Shown here piece after piece: positions 46,107 to 57,612 of a DNA stretch of 64,000 bases. The stretch is from Malania oleifera. Taxonomy: Eukaryota; Streptophyta; Magnoliopsida; Santalales; Ximeniaceae. Position numbers and translations under genes: made by a program. The notes below the pieces were generated by a model. That model saw nothing but the letters and a program-made list of their open reading frames with translations. It searched no databases and was not told the DNA's origin. The stretch spans positions 57,695,457-57,759,456 of the forward strand of contig NC_080420.1 of the NCBI RefSeq assembly GCF_029873635.1, written 5' to 3'. Every line of letters starts with the position of its first letter. Positions within the stretch are counted from its first letter, which is position 1.

Positions 46107-48295
46107 ATGAAACCAGCTTTGAAGTAGTCTTCTTCTTCCTTATATATTATATTTTTTTTTTAATCAAAACTCAAAGTTGATCAATGAATTTACCCATTCC
46201 ACAGAAGTTAGTAAAGACCCAGCCTTATGCTTTTAAGGCAGAATGTATCTAAGAAAGGCCATTTTAATTAAATAAGTAGAAATTGTTCTTCTTGTTTTTT
46301 GTGAGCCATGGTAATTTCAGTGATTCACTTCTCAAATTGTTCCAGTGCTGTGAGTTGCTTTCTTGGGGTTGGGTTTGAGTTTCTAGGTGCTACAGCAGTC
46401 TTGTACAGATTTATTTGTGACTTGTTCATGGTTCCGATTGTTCTAGCAATTAATTTCATGATTTATTTGTGAAGCCACTTTGTAGCAGCTTTAATCGTGT
46501 TCACAGCCAGAGTGTGTCCTCTGCTCCCATTTTTTTTTTGAATGCTTTAAATACCTCCGTACATCATAGTATTAAGTTGTTCATTATGTATCTTGTTAAA
46601 AAATAATTTCAATTTTCCACTTAGAGCACTTTTTTAATGTTTTCTTGGTACCATTAGGGTTGTGTGTTGGTTTTGAGGCTGGTGCAAGCTTCTTGGTGTT
46701 GTGGTAGCCTTGCGCTGGTTTATTGGTGACTTGTTTGTGGTGGGTAACCTTGTTCGTAGTTGTTCTGTTTGTTTGGTACTGTTAGGGTTTTGTGTTGGTT
46801 TCTTGGGGCTGCATATAAGCTTCTTGGTGCTGTGGCAACCTTATGCTGGTTTATTTGTGACTTGATCGTGATGTGTCACCTTGTTCATGGTTGTTTTGGC
46901 TAGTAATTTTGTTCTCATTGGTATAAGTTTTTTAGGTTGGTATGGAGTCCCCAAATCCTAAAAGTATGTTTTCCTCGTCAATCACTTGTATGAGTCAACC
47001 ACATACTGTAATTGTTTTAGAATATGAGTATTTGAGGTTTCTATAGTATCAAGCATCCTAACAAGCATCTCATCTTTCTGAACACTGCATACAAATTAGA
47101 AAATGGAATTCAAGGAAACATGGATCAGGGTAGGGAATTCAATGCATTATGATTTTATTAGCAAAGATGAGGAATGCAAGTGATGTGAATAGTTATAATC
47201 ATTACTTTCATAATATTTTTCAATTTTTTTTTTGAGATTATAATATTTGTAATATTGTTCATAGTTTGATATTGATGAGATAACAATATCAAATTTTCAT
47301 GAGTGGGAAACTTCTCGGGATACTTTCCACACACCCAAATCTGAGAATCCGACCAAATTAGAGGTTAAAATCAAGTTCAAGATAGAATCCATCGCAAACA
47401 AACCCAAGATCAGCCTCAAATCACACCAAGAAAACACCAATCCGCAAGATTCAAGGAAGAACACCACCCTCCACTCACGACTTGCCCTTCCTAAAGAGAA
47501 GGGAGAGAGTCTCTCTCTAACAAGCGAAGTGCCTGTAGTTATTCTTTGTGGACTATGTGGTCAAAGCAAACCTTGGAGAGGCTATTTATATCTGTGATTC
47601 CTCCTAGAATACGGAATTCTATAGTCGTGACTGCTTTTTGAACTTAACCTTTCAAGTTGTATAGTGTTGCTTTGTGCTAGTGTATGCTGCCTAATTTGTA
47701 TTATTGCTGTGTTTTTCATTCTTTGTATTGGTGTGTATTGTCTATATTGAGGGGTGGATTTTTTCATCCTATACAAAGAAAGCTTTGCTGGTATTATTTA
47801 CATTCAAATCGCTGCAATCAAACTGATTGTTTACAATCTGATGTTTCCTCTTACAATGATGTGATTTATTTTTTATTCCTGTATATGTGCTAGGTAGTGA
47901 TTTATTTTCAAAAACCGTATACTAATTTTTTTAACTTTCTTAATTTGTAGGGTTTGCAACTATGACAACGTCATAATGATGTCACGCAATTCAGATGCAT
48001 CTTTTCATTTTTTTTTTTTATCTGAACAAATGAAATGTATTTAAATTTGAATTTGTATAATATATTTGTATTCGAATTTGAATTTGAATTTGGATTTGAA
48101 TTTGTATAATATATTTGTATTTGAATTTGTATATTATATTTGTATTTAAATTTTGATTAGAATTTTTAATAATTTATGAATTTTATTGCAATTATGATTT
48201 AATGTTATGTATAAGAAAATGTAATTTAATTACAAATTTTTATAGGAATTAATAATTTGGAAAAAAAATTAAATTCATTATTAATTGTGCAATTT
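46107..48295. other. CACTA right internal region: tandem repeats, no gene
   Basis: Bases 46648-46917 hold two 130-bp tandem units (ggtaccattaggg..., ggtactgttaggg...), with a weaker third near 46340-46450. All share tttattNgtgacttg and caccttgttc-like phrases. Bases 48047-48150 consist of imperfect gaatttg and tataatatatttgta repeats. Other stretches show no coding region or motif. Confidence 0.6.
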
Positions 48296-48680
48296 AAGTA
48301 TTAGTGACGATTTTGACATTGTCACTAATAATAGACCAATAGTGACGGTTCTAAAACCGTCACTAGTACTTATTATTAGTGACGGTTTTGGAACCATCAC
48401 TAATAATGGAGCAATAGTGACGAATATAAAACCTTCACTAATACTATGGTTTTAGTGATGATTTTTAGTCAATTTGGTGTAGAATTTATAGTGACGGGCT
48501 TAGGTCTTTAGTGATGGTTTTAATCCGTCACTAATACTCTATTATTAGTGGCAATTTAAATGCGTCACTAATACTCTGTTATTAGTGACGGTTTAAAAAA
48601 TTCGTCACTAATAAGTATTAGTAACGACAGGTATAGCGACAAATTGAGAACCGTCACTAATAACCTTATTTTTTGTAGTG
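48296..48680 (-). repeat. Right TIR and subterminal repeats of the CACTA element
   Basis: About a dozen ttagtgacggtt/aaccgtcactaat half-sites precede the terminal TTATTTTTTGTAGTG. Density and sequence match the left end. Confidence 0.92.
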
Positions 48681-49644
48681 TCCTTTTCTATCAAGCCTAA
48701 TTTCAATTTTCAAAATGCCATTTTTCAATAGCACTACCATTTAGTTTAATCTTGAATTCTGCCTTATCATTCAACAAGTCCTAATCTTCAACATTCATCC
48801 CTGTCACAATTAAATCGTCTTATGCTTTAGTTAAGATGAGAGGGACAGAAAGCATTTGGAAACTTACCTCTTAGGCTCTTATTTTCTTCTGTCTGAATTC
48901 CTTTATGCAAGATTTACACTTTTCTTTGGTAATCTTCTTCTACCAAAGTCCTTCCCAATTTTCTGTCTTTCAATCTTCTGTGAGTAACCATTATTTTGCT
49001 TCAATCTCTCCAGCCCCTTCTATCTTACTCCCTTTCTTCTTTTCGTTCCCCTTCACAATTCCCAATCTTACTTTTTTTGTCTCTCTTTTCTAAATATAGG
49101 AAATCCTTCCACCTCCTCCTTTTTATTTTATTTTATTTTTCAATTGTGTAGTCTCAATCTCCCTATTTTTTTCTCCTCTTTTTTTTTTTTTTTTCTTGAG
49201 AAGCTTTATTTATAGGCAAGGGGAAGGGGGGGGGGGAACAACCAATCAATTTCGATTGATCAATTAATTTTAAAACAAATGAAAGTGATTAATAATTGAT
49301 TGATTGATTTTTTATTTAATTTATTTATACTTATCAACCCATTACTAATTGAAAACTCTCCCTTTTTGTGTGTGCAGGTCCACTAGAGCATATTGAAGCT
49401 GCTTTTTTTTTCGTGTATTTATTATTAATTTTTTATTTTTTACTATTTTTTTATTGTACAAAAAATATATTGTAAAATTATCTATTATATACATGCTTGA
49501 ATCAGGTTGTGAAAATGAGCGAAATGAAAGACTGCGCCTAGTAGAAGATCCTAAAGGGCATCAAAATTAAAACATACCTATTAAATAAAAAATAAAATTT
49601 AAGGTTTTTCTAGATAAAGGTCCAAACAAAATGGGGTGTCTACA

Positions 49645-50132
49645 CAACCCACATCAATATCACATACACATCCTAAGAGTACCAATAGCCACGCACACCC
49701 TCTTGGCTAGTCCATGGGCATTTTCCCAATAGACAGTAGGACTAAGCAATTGATTTATACAAATAACTTAGTAGATTAATTGAATTAATTGAAGTATTTT
49801 GGTTCACGAATTTATTTTACTACATTGAACCAAATTATTTTAAAAACCAAATATTTATTTGATTAAATAATGACATATGTGGAAGCTTTGTGCACGAGGC
49901 TGTCTTTTTTTATTTTACTGGGTAATTGGTTTAATCAAATCGCTATAAAGTTAGCTAATCATTTAATATTTAACTAAATAAAATTAGTGTTTCATTCTTG
50001 GTGTAATATTTAATAGATCAATGTTAATTCCTACTTAAGTTGAATTAGGGACTGACCAATTACAATATTCATGAATTGTGGTATTATACTAAAAGATAAA
50101 TTAAGAAAGGAACATATTTGCGATAAATTAAG
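49645..50132. other. Spacer between the Tat-like and Tekay-like elements
   Basis: AT-rich DNA with no ORF or repeat that could be assigned. It is probably the original surroundings into which both large elements inserted. Confidence 0.4.
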
Positions 50133-51851
50133 TGTAGAGACCCAGAAAAATAATAGCACTTAAATAATAATAAGCAAAAGGGAGTTAAATGGGAGAGAAG
50201 AAATTCAAAAGAAGGGCAAAATCAGGATTCGTCGACGAACTTACTTGCATGGTTCGTGGACGAGTACCTCAGCTTCGTTGACGAAGAGATACCGAGAGGG
50301 GAATTTCAGACCTTAGTGGTTTGTCGACGATCTCGCTACCTTCGTCGACGAAATCCCTTCTTGGGTTTATCGACGAGGCCACGTGCCTCATCGACGAAAC
50401 CACGTGGTCAACCATCTATATATACATGAAAATCATTTTTTGGCGAGAGAAAAATAATCCCTCTCTCATTCTCTCTCTAAAATTCGGTCTCGACACCTTC
50501 TCTCTACCATCCTCGCTTCATTAAAGCCTAGTTTGACGATTAGGAACTGCCATGAGGTTCGTGGGGAGATTCTTTGCAAGATTGTCGGAGCAGATTGTTG
50601 GTTTGGAGTTCTTGGGCACCATCCCAAAATCAGGGTAAGTGGGTTATTTTAAGGATTTCATGATTATTAGGCATTTTTGGACTGAGGATTTGTATTAGAC
50701 AAAAATATGTGGAAGTTTATGTTGATTAAACTAGGGTTGATGTGAAATACAAGGTTTGGTGCAAACACCACAGGCACGAGATAAGGATCCTAGTGGATAC
50801 TTCCTCAGGAACTCAGGTAAAGATGATAATAGTTTATAGTCTAGGAAATTATGAATATGTGGTTCGAAAAATATGTGAATTGGATAATTATTCTGGGAAA
50901 TTTTGTTGATTGAATGGGAAAATATATATATATGTATAATTTCAGGGTTTTGGAATCACGAACGTCGTAGGTGTGAATTAGTAAATTATAAACGAGTCTC
51001 AGTTAGCCAGGTAAGGGAAATATGTTATGCCAGTTAAATTAAAGATTTTTACCAGTAAAATATAGTATATGATTATGGCTTTCCAGAGTAAGATTTTGAA
51101 TAATTCAGAGTAAGAAATTATACAGTTTTACAGATTATATTTAATTGGTTCTAATTATTGTGTAGCATGAGAATATTGGTATAGTACAAAATTCTACACA
51201 GCTTTTACAGAACTACAACTATATAGTTTTTACAGAATCATGATATAGATTATACAGTTTTATTTATAGAACTATGGCTATATAGTGTTTTACAGAATTA
51301 TAGTTTACACAGTTATACACAACTATGATATACAATTTTCACAGTACCATGATATTCAGATTATAGAACCATGATACAAATATTACAGAACCATAACATA
51401 TAGATATTACAGTTTATACAAATCAGTTTGTTACAGTGTTATGGTTAACACAGTTTATTACAGAATCATTGTAAAATAGTAAAATATATATATATATATA
51501 TATTACAGTATTATATAGTATCTGAACCTAATGGTCCAGATCATATTACAGAGCATGGTACCATAGCTATTATAGTTCAGAGTGCAATCACACATCTCAA
51601 ATAGAGAGTGGAATTTATGAGTAGTCGATTTTGCCTTGGGAGAGACGAAGACTCCCTAGTAGTCCGGGTTGAGGCGGCCAATATGATGACAGAGGTTTAC
51701 AGTTGACTTATCCTAGCAGGCCAGCCAGTGTTAAGTCCAGCCCACGGGCCGCACAACCCTATCATAAGGGGTTAAATTATGACATACAGTTATCCATCTA
51801 GGGAAGTTTTCATAGTTAAATATATGTATATAGATTTTTAGAAAATAGAAA

Positions 51852-51905
<54 letters not shown>

Positions 51906-52474
51906 GCTAAAAGTATGACTAAGTAGAAAGTTAATAAACACTTGTACTTTAAGTGACATAAGTGTGAGTTATGATGTATCTTAATTTTATAAGTTATCCC
52001 AGTTACAACCTGATTAATAAATATATTCCTCACGTAGACTCATTTGCCACACACTAGTAATAATATATTTCATCTTACTAAGAGTTGTCTCATCCCAGTA
52101 TTTATAAACTTTTCAGGTGATCCAGTTAGAAGAGCAGATTAGGCTCGGAGATAGAGGAGATTCTTATACTACCCTGTTTGTAGGGTAAGTGATTTTGGGA
52201 GATGTATTTTTGAGTAGTTCCCAAGGGATCTGGTGGATGATTTTGGAGAGATGTGTATGCATGTTTGGAAATTATTGAAACTTTGGTATTGTAATATGGC
52301 GATGTAATTTATGTTTTTCGCTATATAGGTGTTTTTTTTTCTATGAACAGAAGTTCTCGGTATCTACTTTGGGACCGAGACATTATAGTAGATTTTATAA
52401 AGGGCATCACAGTAATATAATTTTACAGTGTAAATATAGAAAAAAAAAATGGTATGAATTTTTGGGTCATCACA
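50133..52474 (+). repeat. 5' LTR of the Tekay-like element
   Basis: 2342 bp. GTCGAC sites at 50231, 50333 and 50344, plus decayed ones, precede a TATA box CTATATATAC at 50416-50425. A (TA)n run lies at 51853-51901. Many tacag/ttacagaa direct repeats occupy 51120-51480. Confidence 0.93.
50416..50425 (+). promoter_or_regulatory. LTR promoter TATA box with upstream TCGTCGACGA array (50228-50403)
   Basis: CTATATATAC with palindromes immediately upstream. The same layout is at 57916-57925 in the 3' LTR. Transcription presumably starts about 30 bp downstream, in the CT-rich stretch before 50490. Confidence 0.65.
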
Positions 52475-52477
52475 ATT

Positions 52478-52489
52478 TGGTATCAAAGC
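52478..52489 (+). other. Primer-binding site, Tekay-like element
   Basis: TGGTATCAAAGC three bases after the LTR end, a tRNA-Met-type primer site with one G-to-A change. Confidence 0.85.
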
Positions 52490-52856
52490 CTAGGTTGCTA
52501 GGTTCTGTAGACTATAGTGTACAATGGAGAACAGTACTAGAGTATAGGAATAAATCTGGGAGAGGATGGAAATTGGGATAGATTAGAATTTCAGTGAGTT
52601 AATGTTGGGAAGTTAAGGTGAGAATTTAGGGTTTTGTCTCGCGGTTTGGAGACAGGAACTTTGGGGGTGGTTTCTGTGATTTTCCTGGGGTAATGATTCC
52701 AAGAAAACCATAGTAAACTATCGTCGGTTTCTATTTCCGGATGGTAGGGCTGAACCTTAAATTAGAAATAAGTGGTATGAGAATATCTTAGTTAGATTAA
52801 TGTAAGAATAGTATTATGAGGTATAGATTCTCATATTATTTTGGTGTTATTGCAAG

Positions 52857-53905
52857 ATGGATCCAGGAAATAGAAGTGCTCACGCTAGTGGTGACATGGT
52901 GCTTGGTGCTTGGCCTTCTAGCATGGGTGGAGGGGATTCTGATGCCGTTTTGCGTAGCATAGCTCAGTAAGTTATGGCTGAGATTGCACAAATCTCCAGG
53001 AAGTAGGGAGGCCCATCTGCAAATCAGGGTTGTATGATAGAGAAGTTCACCAAAATGAATCCTCACATTCTCAGGGAGAGCCGACCCTGCAGTTGCTGAA
53101 AACTTGGTGCAAGAGATGGATAAAATACTGACGGTGCTGCATTGTACGAATGATTAGAGGGTCCTGTATGCCACCTACAAATTGACAGGTGAGGCTAAAA
53201 GATGGTGGACAACCATGAAATTGCTAAAAGAACAAAGACCCGTACCGGCGATCATAACTTGGAGCCGATTTTTAAAGAAATTTTCTTTGATCGTTATTTT
53301 CCAGCCATCGTTAGAGAGGCTAAGGTAACAAAATTTCTAAGTTTGACTTAGGGAAATCTCATGGTTTAGCAGTATGCTGCAAAGTTCATTGAGTTGTCAC
53401 ATTTTGCTCCTTACATTGTACCAGATGAGGCTAAGAAAGTAAGAATGTTTGAGAGGGGCTTGAGGCAGGAAATCTTTAAACAAGTGGTAGTTCTAAAAGT
53501 GCAAGACTTCTTTGAACTAGTAGACATGGCCACAGTAGTAGAGGAGACCAATTAGAGGGATGTCGGAACACCGATCCATAGAAAGAGGCCCACGCCTCTA
53601 GGATCTCAAGCGAGTACCAGTCGGGGCACATAGAGGGGAGATCGGTATAGCGGAGGCCAGAGGCAAATGACGGGACACTCGTGGGTTTCTAGTTGAGCAG
53701 ACTTATCCCATCTGCTTTAGGTGTGGCCGGAGAAATATGGATGAATGTTGGATGGGAGAGAACGTTTGTTACCGGTGTGAGAAACCTGGTTATATGGCAC
53801 GAGTATGTTAGGGACGGTCAACTCATGCACCAGCTCCTAGACCTTTCCGGGGAGGTCACTAAGCACCCTGTGGAGGATAGTAGAGGAAAACAACCCTAGT
53901 AAGGG
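52857..53905 (+). pseudogene. Gag of the Tekay-like element
   Basis: The start is ATG at 52857 (MDPGNRSAHASGDMV). Stops appear soon after: TAA near 52969 and TAG near 53005. The capsid core near 53160-53280 contains 'GEAKRWWTTMK' and 'ITWSRF', and later '[14 protein letters not shown]'-like text in another frame. Two zinc knuckles lie near 53710-53815. The first, CFRCGRRNMDEC, is irregular. In the second, CYRCEKPGYMARVC, the His has become Tyr. The protein cannot be made in full. Confidence 0.75.
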
Positions 53906-54340
53906 TTTATGCATTGATGCCAGGAGACGCCAAGGCTATAGGTGACGTTATGATAGGCATTCTTATTACTTTATCATATAAATTTCTTGTTTTATTTGGC
54001 TCAGGTGCCACCCATTCTTTCGTATTATTGGGGTATGTCAAATAATTTGGGGTTGAGACACAATTGTTAAATGTTGAGATGTCAGTAGCCACGCCGACTA
54101 GATCAGTAGTGAGGTGTAGAAGGGTGCTTAAAAATTATCCAGTGGGCATGTAGGAGAAAATATTACCAACCGATCTCATGATATTAGACATGCAGGGGTT
54201 CGATATAATATTGGGTATGGACTGGCTGGCAGTTAAATACGCCAGCATTGATTTCCATAAAATAAAAAAAAGGTGGTCTTCAGACCACCAAGAGAGCAGG
54301 AATTCAAATTTGTGGCATAGCGTGTACGCGCCTCACTACA
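53906..54340 (+). pseudogene. Protease domain of the Tekay-like element
   Basis: The active-site region near 53994-54020 reads LFGSGATHSF, where the family has an Asp before Ser-Gly-Ala; the Asp codon is now Gly. The conserved flap end 'FDIILGMDWLAVKYASID' follows near 54200-54255. Two in-frame stops (near 54043 and 54151) interrupt it. Confidence 0.75.
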
Positions 54341-55130
54341 GTTAGTGTCGGCTATACAAACGAGGAGGCTACTTCAGGATGGTTGCCAAGGGTATGTAGC
54401 TTATGTAAAGGAGATACTAGAGGGAGAATTAAAGCTTACTGATATTCTAGTAGTTATAGAATTTCTAGATGTATTTCTACAAGAGTTACCTGGTTTACCA
54501 CTAGATCGAGAGATTGAGTTTACCATGGATCTACTTTTTGGGTCGGCACCGATATCTAAAGCACCCTACAGGATGGCTCCAGCCGAACTGAAAAAATTGA
54601 AAGACCAGTTGCAAGAGTTGTTGAATAACGGGTTTATCAGGACTAGCATGTCACCTTGGGGAGCGCTTGTTTTGTTTGTGAAGAAGAAAGACGGGACTAT
54701 GAATAAAGTGACAATCAAGAATAAGTACCCTCTTCCTAGAATCAATGACTTATTTGATCAGCTCCAAGGGACCTAGGTCTACTCCAAGATTGATCTTCGG
54801 CCAGGATACCATCAGGTGAAAATTAAAGCTAAGGATGTTCCGAAGATAGCATTCAGGACTAGATATGGTCACTATGAGTTTCTAGTTATGCCATTTGTTT
54901 TACCTAATGCACCCACAGCGTTTATGGATCTGATGAATCAGGTATTCCATTAGTACTTGGACCAATTTGTTGTGGTATTTATAGATGATATACTGGTTTA
55001 TTCAAAGAGTTTTGAGGAGCACGAGGATCATCTAAGGCTGGTATTGCAGGTGTTAAGAGAAAAGAAGTTGTTCACCAAGTTTAAGAAATGTGATTCTGGC
55101 TGAGGCAGGTCACTTTCCTTGGGCATGTGA
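54341..55130 (+). pseudogene. Reverse transcriptase of the Tekay-like element
   Basis: Contains '[16 protein letters not shown]', '[16 protein letters not shown]', '[11 protein letters not shown]' and '[16 protein letters not shown]'. The catalytic FIDD (54978-54989) sits in [10 protein letters not shown]. About eight residues are missing between DGTM and NKVTIKNK, where the Arg/Asp-Tyr-Arg segment of finger motif normally lies. TAG stops interrupt the frame near 54775 and 54951; both fit CAG-to-TAG changes. Confidence 0.85.
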
Positions 55131-55800
55131 TCTTCAGGGATGACATATTAGTATATCCAAGCAAAATAGAAGTGGTGGTGTATTAGGTGAGATTGGGGAA
55201 CGTATGGGAGATCATGAGTTTCCTAGGACTGACAGGGTACTACCGACATTTTTGTGGATGGTTCCAGATTATTAGGTCCATTGACACGATTCATGAGGAA
55301 AAATGTAAAGTTTAAATGGACCGACGATTGTGAGCAGAGCTTCTAGGAGTTGAAGCAGTGGCTGGTCACTACACCGATATTATCTATTCCATCAGGAGAG
55401 AATAGATTTTTTATATACAGTGACGCGTCCCAGAAGGGACTCGGGTGTATGTTGATGCAGCATGGAAGGGTTATTGCATACGCTTCTCAGCAACTTAAGG
55501 AATATGAAAAGAACTACCCAGCACATGATTTGGAGTTAGCTACAGTGGTGTATGCCCTAAATATCTGGAGGCATTATCTACATGGTGGGAAGTGTGAGAT
55601 CTTCACTGACCATAAAAGTTTGAAGTATTTCTTCACCCAGAAAGAATTGAATATGAGGCAAAGGAGATGACTAGAGCTCATTAAAGACTATGATTGCACT
55701 ATCAGCTACCACTGAGGGAAAGCAAACGTAATGGCTGATGCTCTAAGCCGAAAATCAGTGGGAGCAGCATTGTCAGCAGTGACGATCCGGCATCTGATCT
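55131..55800 (+). pseudogene. RT thumb/connection and RNase H of the Tekay-like element
   Basis: Frameshifts occur near 55090 and 55190-55340. An open stretch at 55350-55670 follows with the RNase H motifs [24 protein letters not shown] and [12 protein letters not shown], and 'NVMADALSRKS' just after two more stops. The catalytic acidic residues are still visible. Confidence 0.85.
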
Positions 55801-57110
55801 AGATGGATTTGGAGAGGCTCGGTGTGGAGCTAGTAGAGGGTGATCACTAGGAATTCATTGCTAACTTGGTACTACAGCCTACCCTACAAGAAAAGCTTAA
55901 AGCTGCTCAAAGGAATGATACAGAATTAGTAGAGCTAATGGATAAAGTGCAGGATGGACAGGGAGAGGAGTTTAGTATTTCAGATAATGGAGCTCTGAGG
56001 TTCCGTACCAGATTGTGCGTACCTGAAAATGTTGAGATTAAAAGGCCATCTTAGAGGAGGTGCACAGATCCCTTTACATGGTGCATCCATGCAGCACTAA
56101 GATGTATCGAGACCTTCTAGAGTCATTTTGGTGGAGCGGCATGAAGAGGGAGATAGTTGAGTTTATGGAAAAGTGTTTTATGTGCCAGCAGGTAAAGGTT
56201 GAGCACTAGAGACTGGTGGGACAATTGCGGCCACTCCACATCCCTGAATGGAAGTGGGATCATATATCTATGGATTTCGTTACGAGGTTACTACAGGCGT
56301 TGCATTAACAAAATGCCATTTGGGTAGTTGTAGACTGACTGACGAAGACTGCCCACTTTCTCCTTATTTAAGTCAACTACTCTATGAACAGGCTAGCACA
56401 GTTATACATTCAAGAGGTAATTTGACTCCATGGAGTGCCAGTATCTATAGTTTCAAACCGAGACCCACGTTTTATGTCACAATTTTGGAGAAATTTGCAG
56501 GAAGCTCTATGGTCTCAATTATCATTCAGCACAGCCTTTCATCCTCAGACCGATGGGCAGATGGAGAGGATGATCCAAATACTAAAGGATATGCTACAAG
56601 CATGCGTGCTAAGCTTCAGGGATAATTGGACCCAGTTTATGCCACTGGTTGAATTCGCGTATAATAACAGCTACCAGGCCAGCATTGGGATGGCACCTTA
56701 CGAGGCATTATATGGTAGAAGGTGCCGCTCTCTGCTATACTGGGATGAAATGGGTGAAAGACGAGTTCTAGGGCGAGAATTTGTGCAGCAGGCGTATGAT
56801 AAAGTCCGACTTATTAGAGACAGAATTAGTGTAGCCCAGAGTTGGCAACAAAGTTAAGTAGATAATCGCCGTCAAAAGTTGGAGTTTGAAGTAGGAGACC
56901 ATGTGTTTTTAAGAGTAGCACCAATGAGAGAAGTTATGAGGTTTGGGAGGAAGGGTGAACTGAGCCCTAGGTACATTGGCCCATTTGAAATACTTAAAAG
57001 AGTGGATCCAGTTGCCTAACAATTAGCTTTACCATCGGCATTATCCAAGATTTATGACGTATTCCATGTTTCTATGATAAGGAAATACATCTCAGATCCC
57101 TCCCACATAA
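55801..57110 (+). pseudogene. Integrase of the Tekay-like element
   Basis: The HHCC zinc finger lies near 56055-56200 (VHRSLYMVHPCS, then CFMCQQVK). The core begins with 'WKWDHISMDFVT', carrying the first catalytic Asp. The second motif reads VSNRDPRF, where the family has SDRDPRF: the catalytic Asp is Asn. The third, QTDGQMERMIQ, keeps the Glu. An open stretch at 56435-56857 includes 'EFAYNNSYQASIGMAPYEALYGRRC'. A GPY/F-type segment 'SPRYIGPFEI' is near 56965. Stops and one frameshift near 56290 break the frame. Confidence 0.87.
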
Positions 57111-57320
57111 TCAGTTATGAGGAGTTGGAGTTTAGAGATACTTTAACATATGAAGAAATACTAGTACAAATTCTAGATAGAAAAGAACAAGAGTTGCGCA
57201 CCAAGATAATACCACTAGTAAAAGTCTTGTAGAGAAATAACACAGTGGAGGAAGCTTTGTGGGAGCTCAAAGAGGAGATATGATAGAAGTACCCACATCT
57301 GTTTAGTGGGGGATAAGTAT
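57111..57320 (+). pseudogene. Chromodomain-like C-terminus
   Basis: The frame reads 'LTYEEILVQILDRKEQELRT', then 'IIPLVKVL', a stop in place of Trp, 'RNNTVEEALWELKEEI' and 'KYPHLF'. This pattern is typical of the degenerate chromodomain at the end of Tekay-type integrases, which guides insertion to heterochromatin. Three stops are present. Confidence 0.75.
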
Positions 57321-57612
57321 TAGTCACAAAAGGAAGGTAATAGTTCATATAAAGTAAGTATTGTTTCAATTTTGTTTTGTACAGTGCAGGATAATTAATG
57401 TATATAGTTGTGTTTTGGTTTGTAGGATATAGTTTGTTTTGGAAAAATTTTGGCTTGTTATTGTAATCTCCCATAATCGTAAATGTAAGCACAGTATTCC
57501 TCTACCATAAGAGAGGGCAACTAATAAAATAAGTAGCGAATTTTTCCTCAGGGGATGGTGTATAACATAGATAACAAATTTTGAGGACAAAATTTTTATA
57601 AGAAAGGGAGAA
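57321..57612 (+). other. 3' untranslated region and polypurine tract, Tekay-like element
   Basis: No coding sequence is present. The tract at 57600-57612 (AAGAAAGGGAGAA) directly precedes the 3' LTR. The minus-strand ORFs here have no domain. Confidence 0.8.

Larger units (their letters stand above)
31085..48680 (+). mobile_element. CACTA (En/Spm-type) transposon, 17.6 kb, with cargo and a nested retrotransposon
   Basis: The left end is CACTACAAAAAAATTGG. The right end, reverse complemented, is CACTACAAAAAATAAGG. The 3-bp duplication TCC flanks both ends (31082-31084 and 48681-48683). Both ends carry dense subterminal repeats of TTAGTGACGGTTTT and its complement. The uninterrupted paralogous site near 3260-3300 supplies the empty-site structure. 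Inside are a transposase N-terminus on the plus strand, a caulimovirid-like fragment, a copia element and a germin-like gene. The TNP2 catalytic core is absent, so the element is non-autonomous. Confidence 0.92.
1..49644 (-). mobile_element. Tat/Ogre-like Ty3/gypsy retrotransposon, heavily nested (host of most of the window)
   Basis: The two LTRs are homologous: 1-970 plus 3083-4040 on the left, and 29818-31084 plus 48681-49644 on the right. On the minus strand the LTR starts TGTAGACACCCC (right copy) or TGTATACACCC (left copy). The right LTR is followed on the minus strand by TTGGCGACTTTACTGGAGAC, the usual Tat-type primer-binding context. The left LTR is preceded by a polypurine tract. Gag-like and integrase-C-terminal remnants lie between in the correct minus-strand order. 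Five later elements interrupt it, and only about 13 kb of the span is its own sequence. The outer end of the 3' LTR is beyond base 1, so the target duplication cannot be checked. The Tat assignment is inferred from the primer-binding context, gag type and integrase end. Confidence 0.82.
29818..49644 (-). repeat. 5' LTR of the Tat-like element, split by the CACTA transposon
   Basis: About 2.23 kb of LTR sequence in two parts, 29818-31084 and 48681-49644. Plus-strand ends are tgtaacgtttcg and ggtgtctaca. The continuous partner LTR (1-4040) confirms that the two halves were once adjacent. Confidence 0.85.

Noticed and set aside
51731-52033. ORFs with YIYIYI runs (also 39331-39665, 41648-41937, 59222-59554)
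   Set aside because: Translations of (TA)n microsatellites.
56248-56625. 125-codon plus-strand ORF overlapping integrase
   Set aside because: Out-of-frame shadow; integrase motifs are in the frame of 56435-56857 and its upstream continuation.
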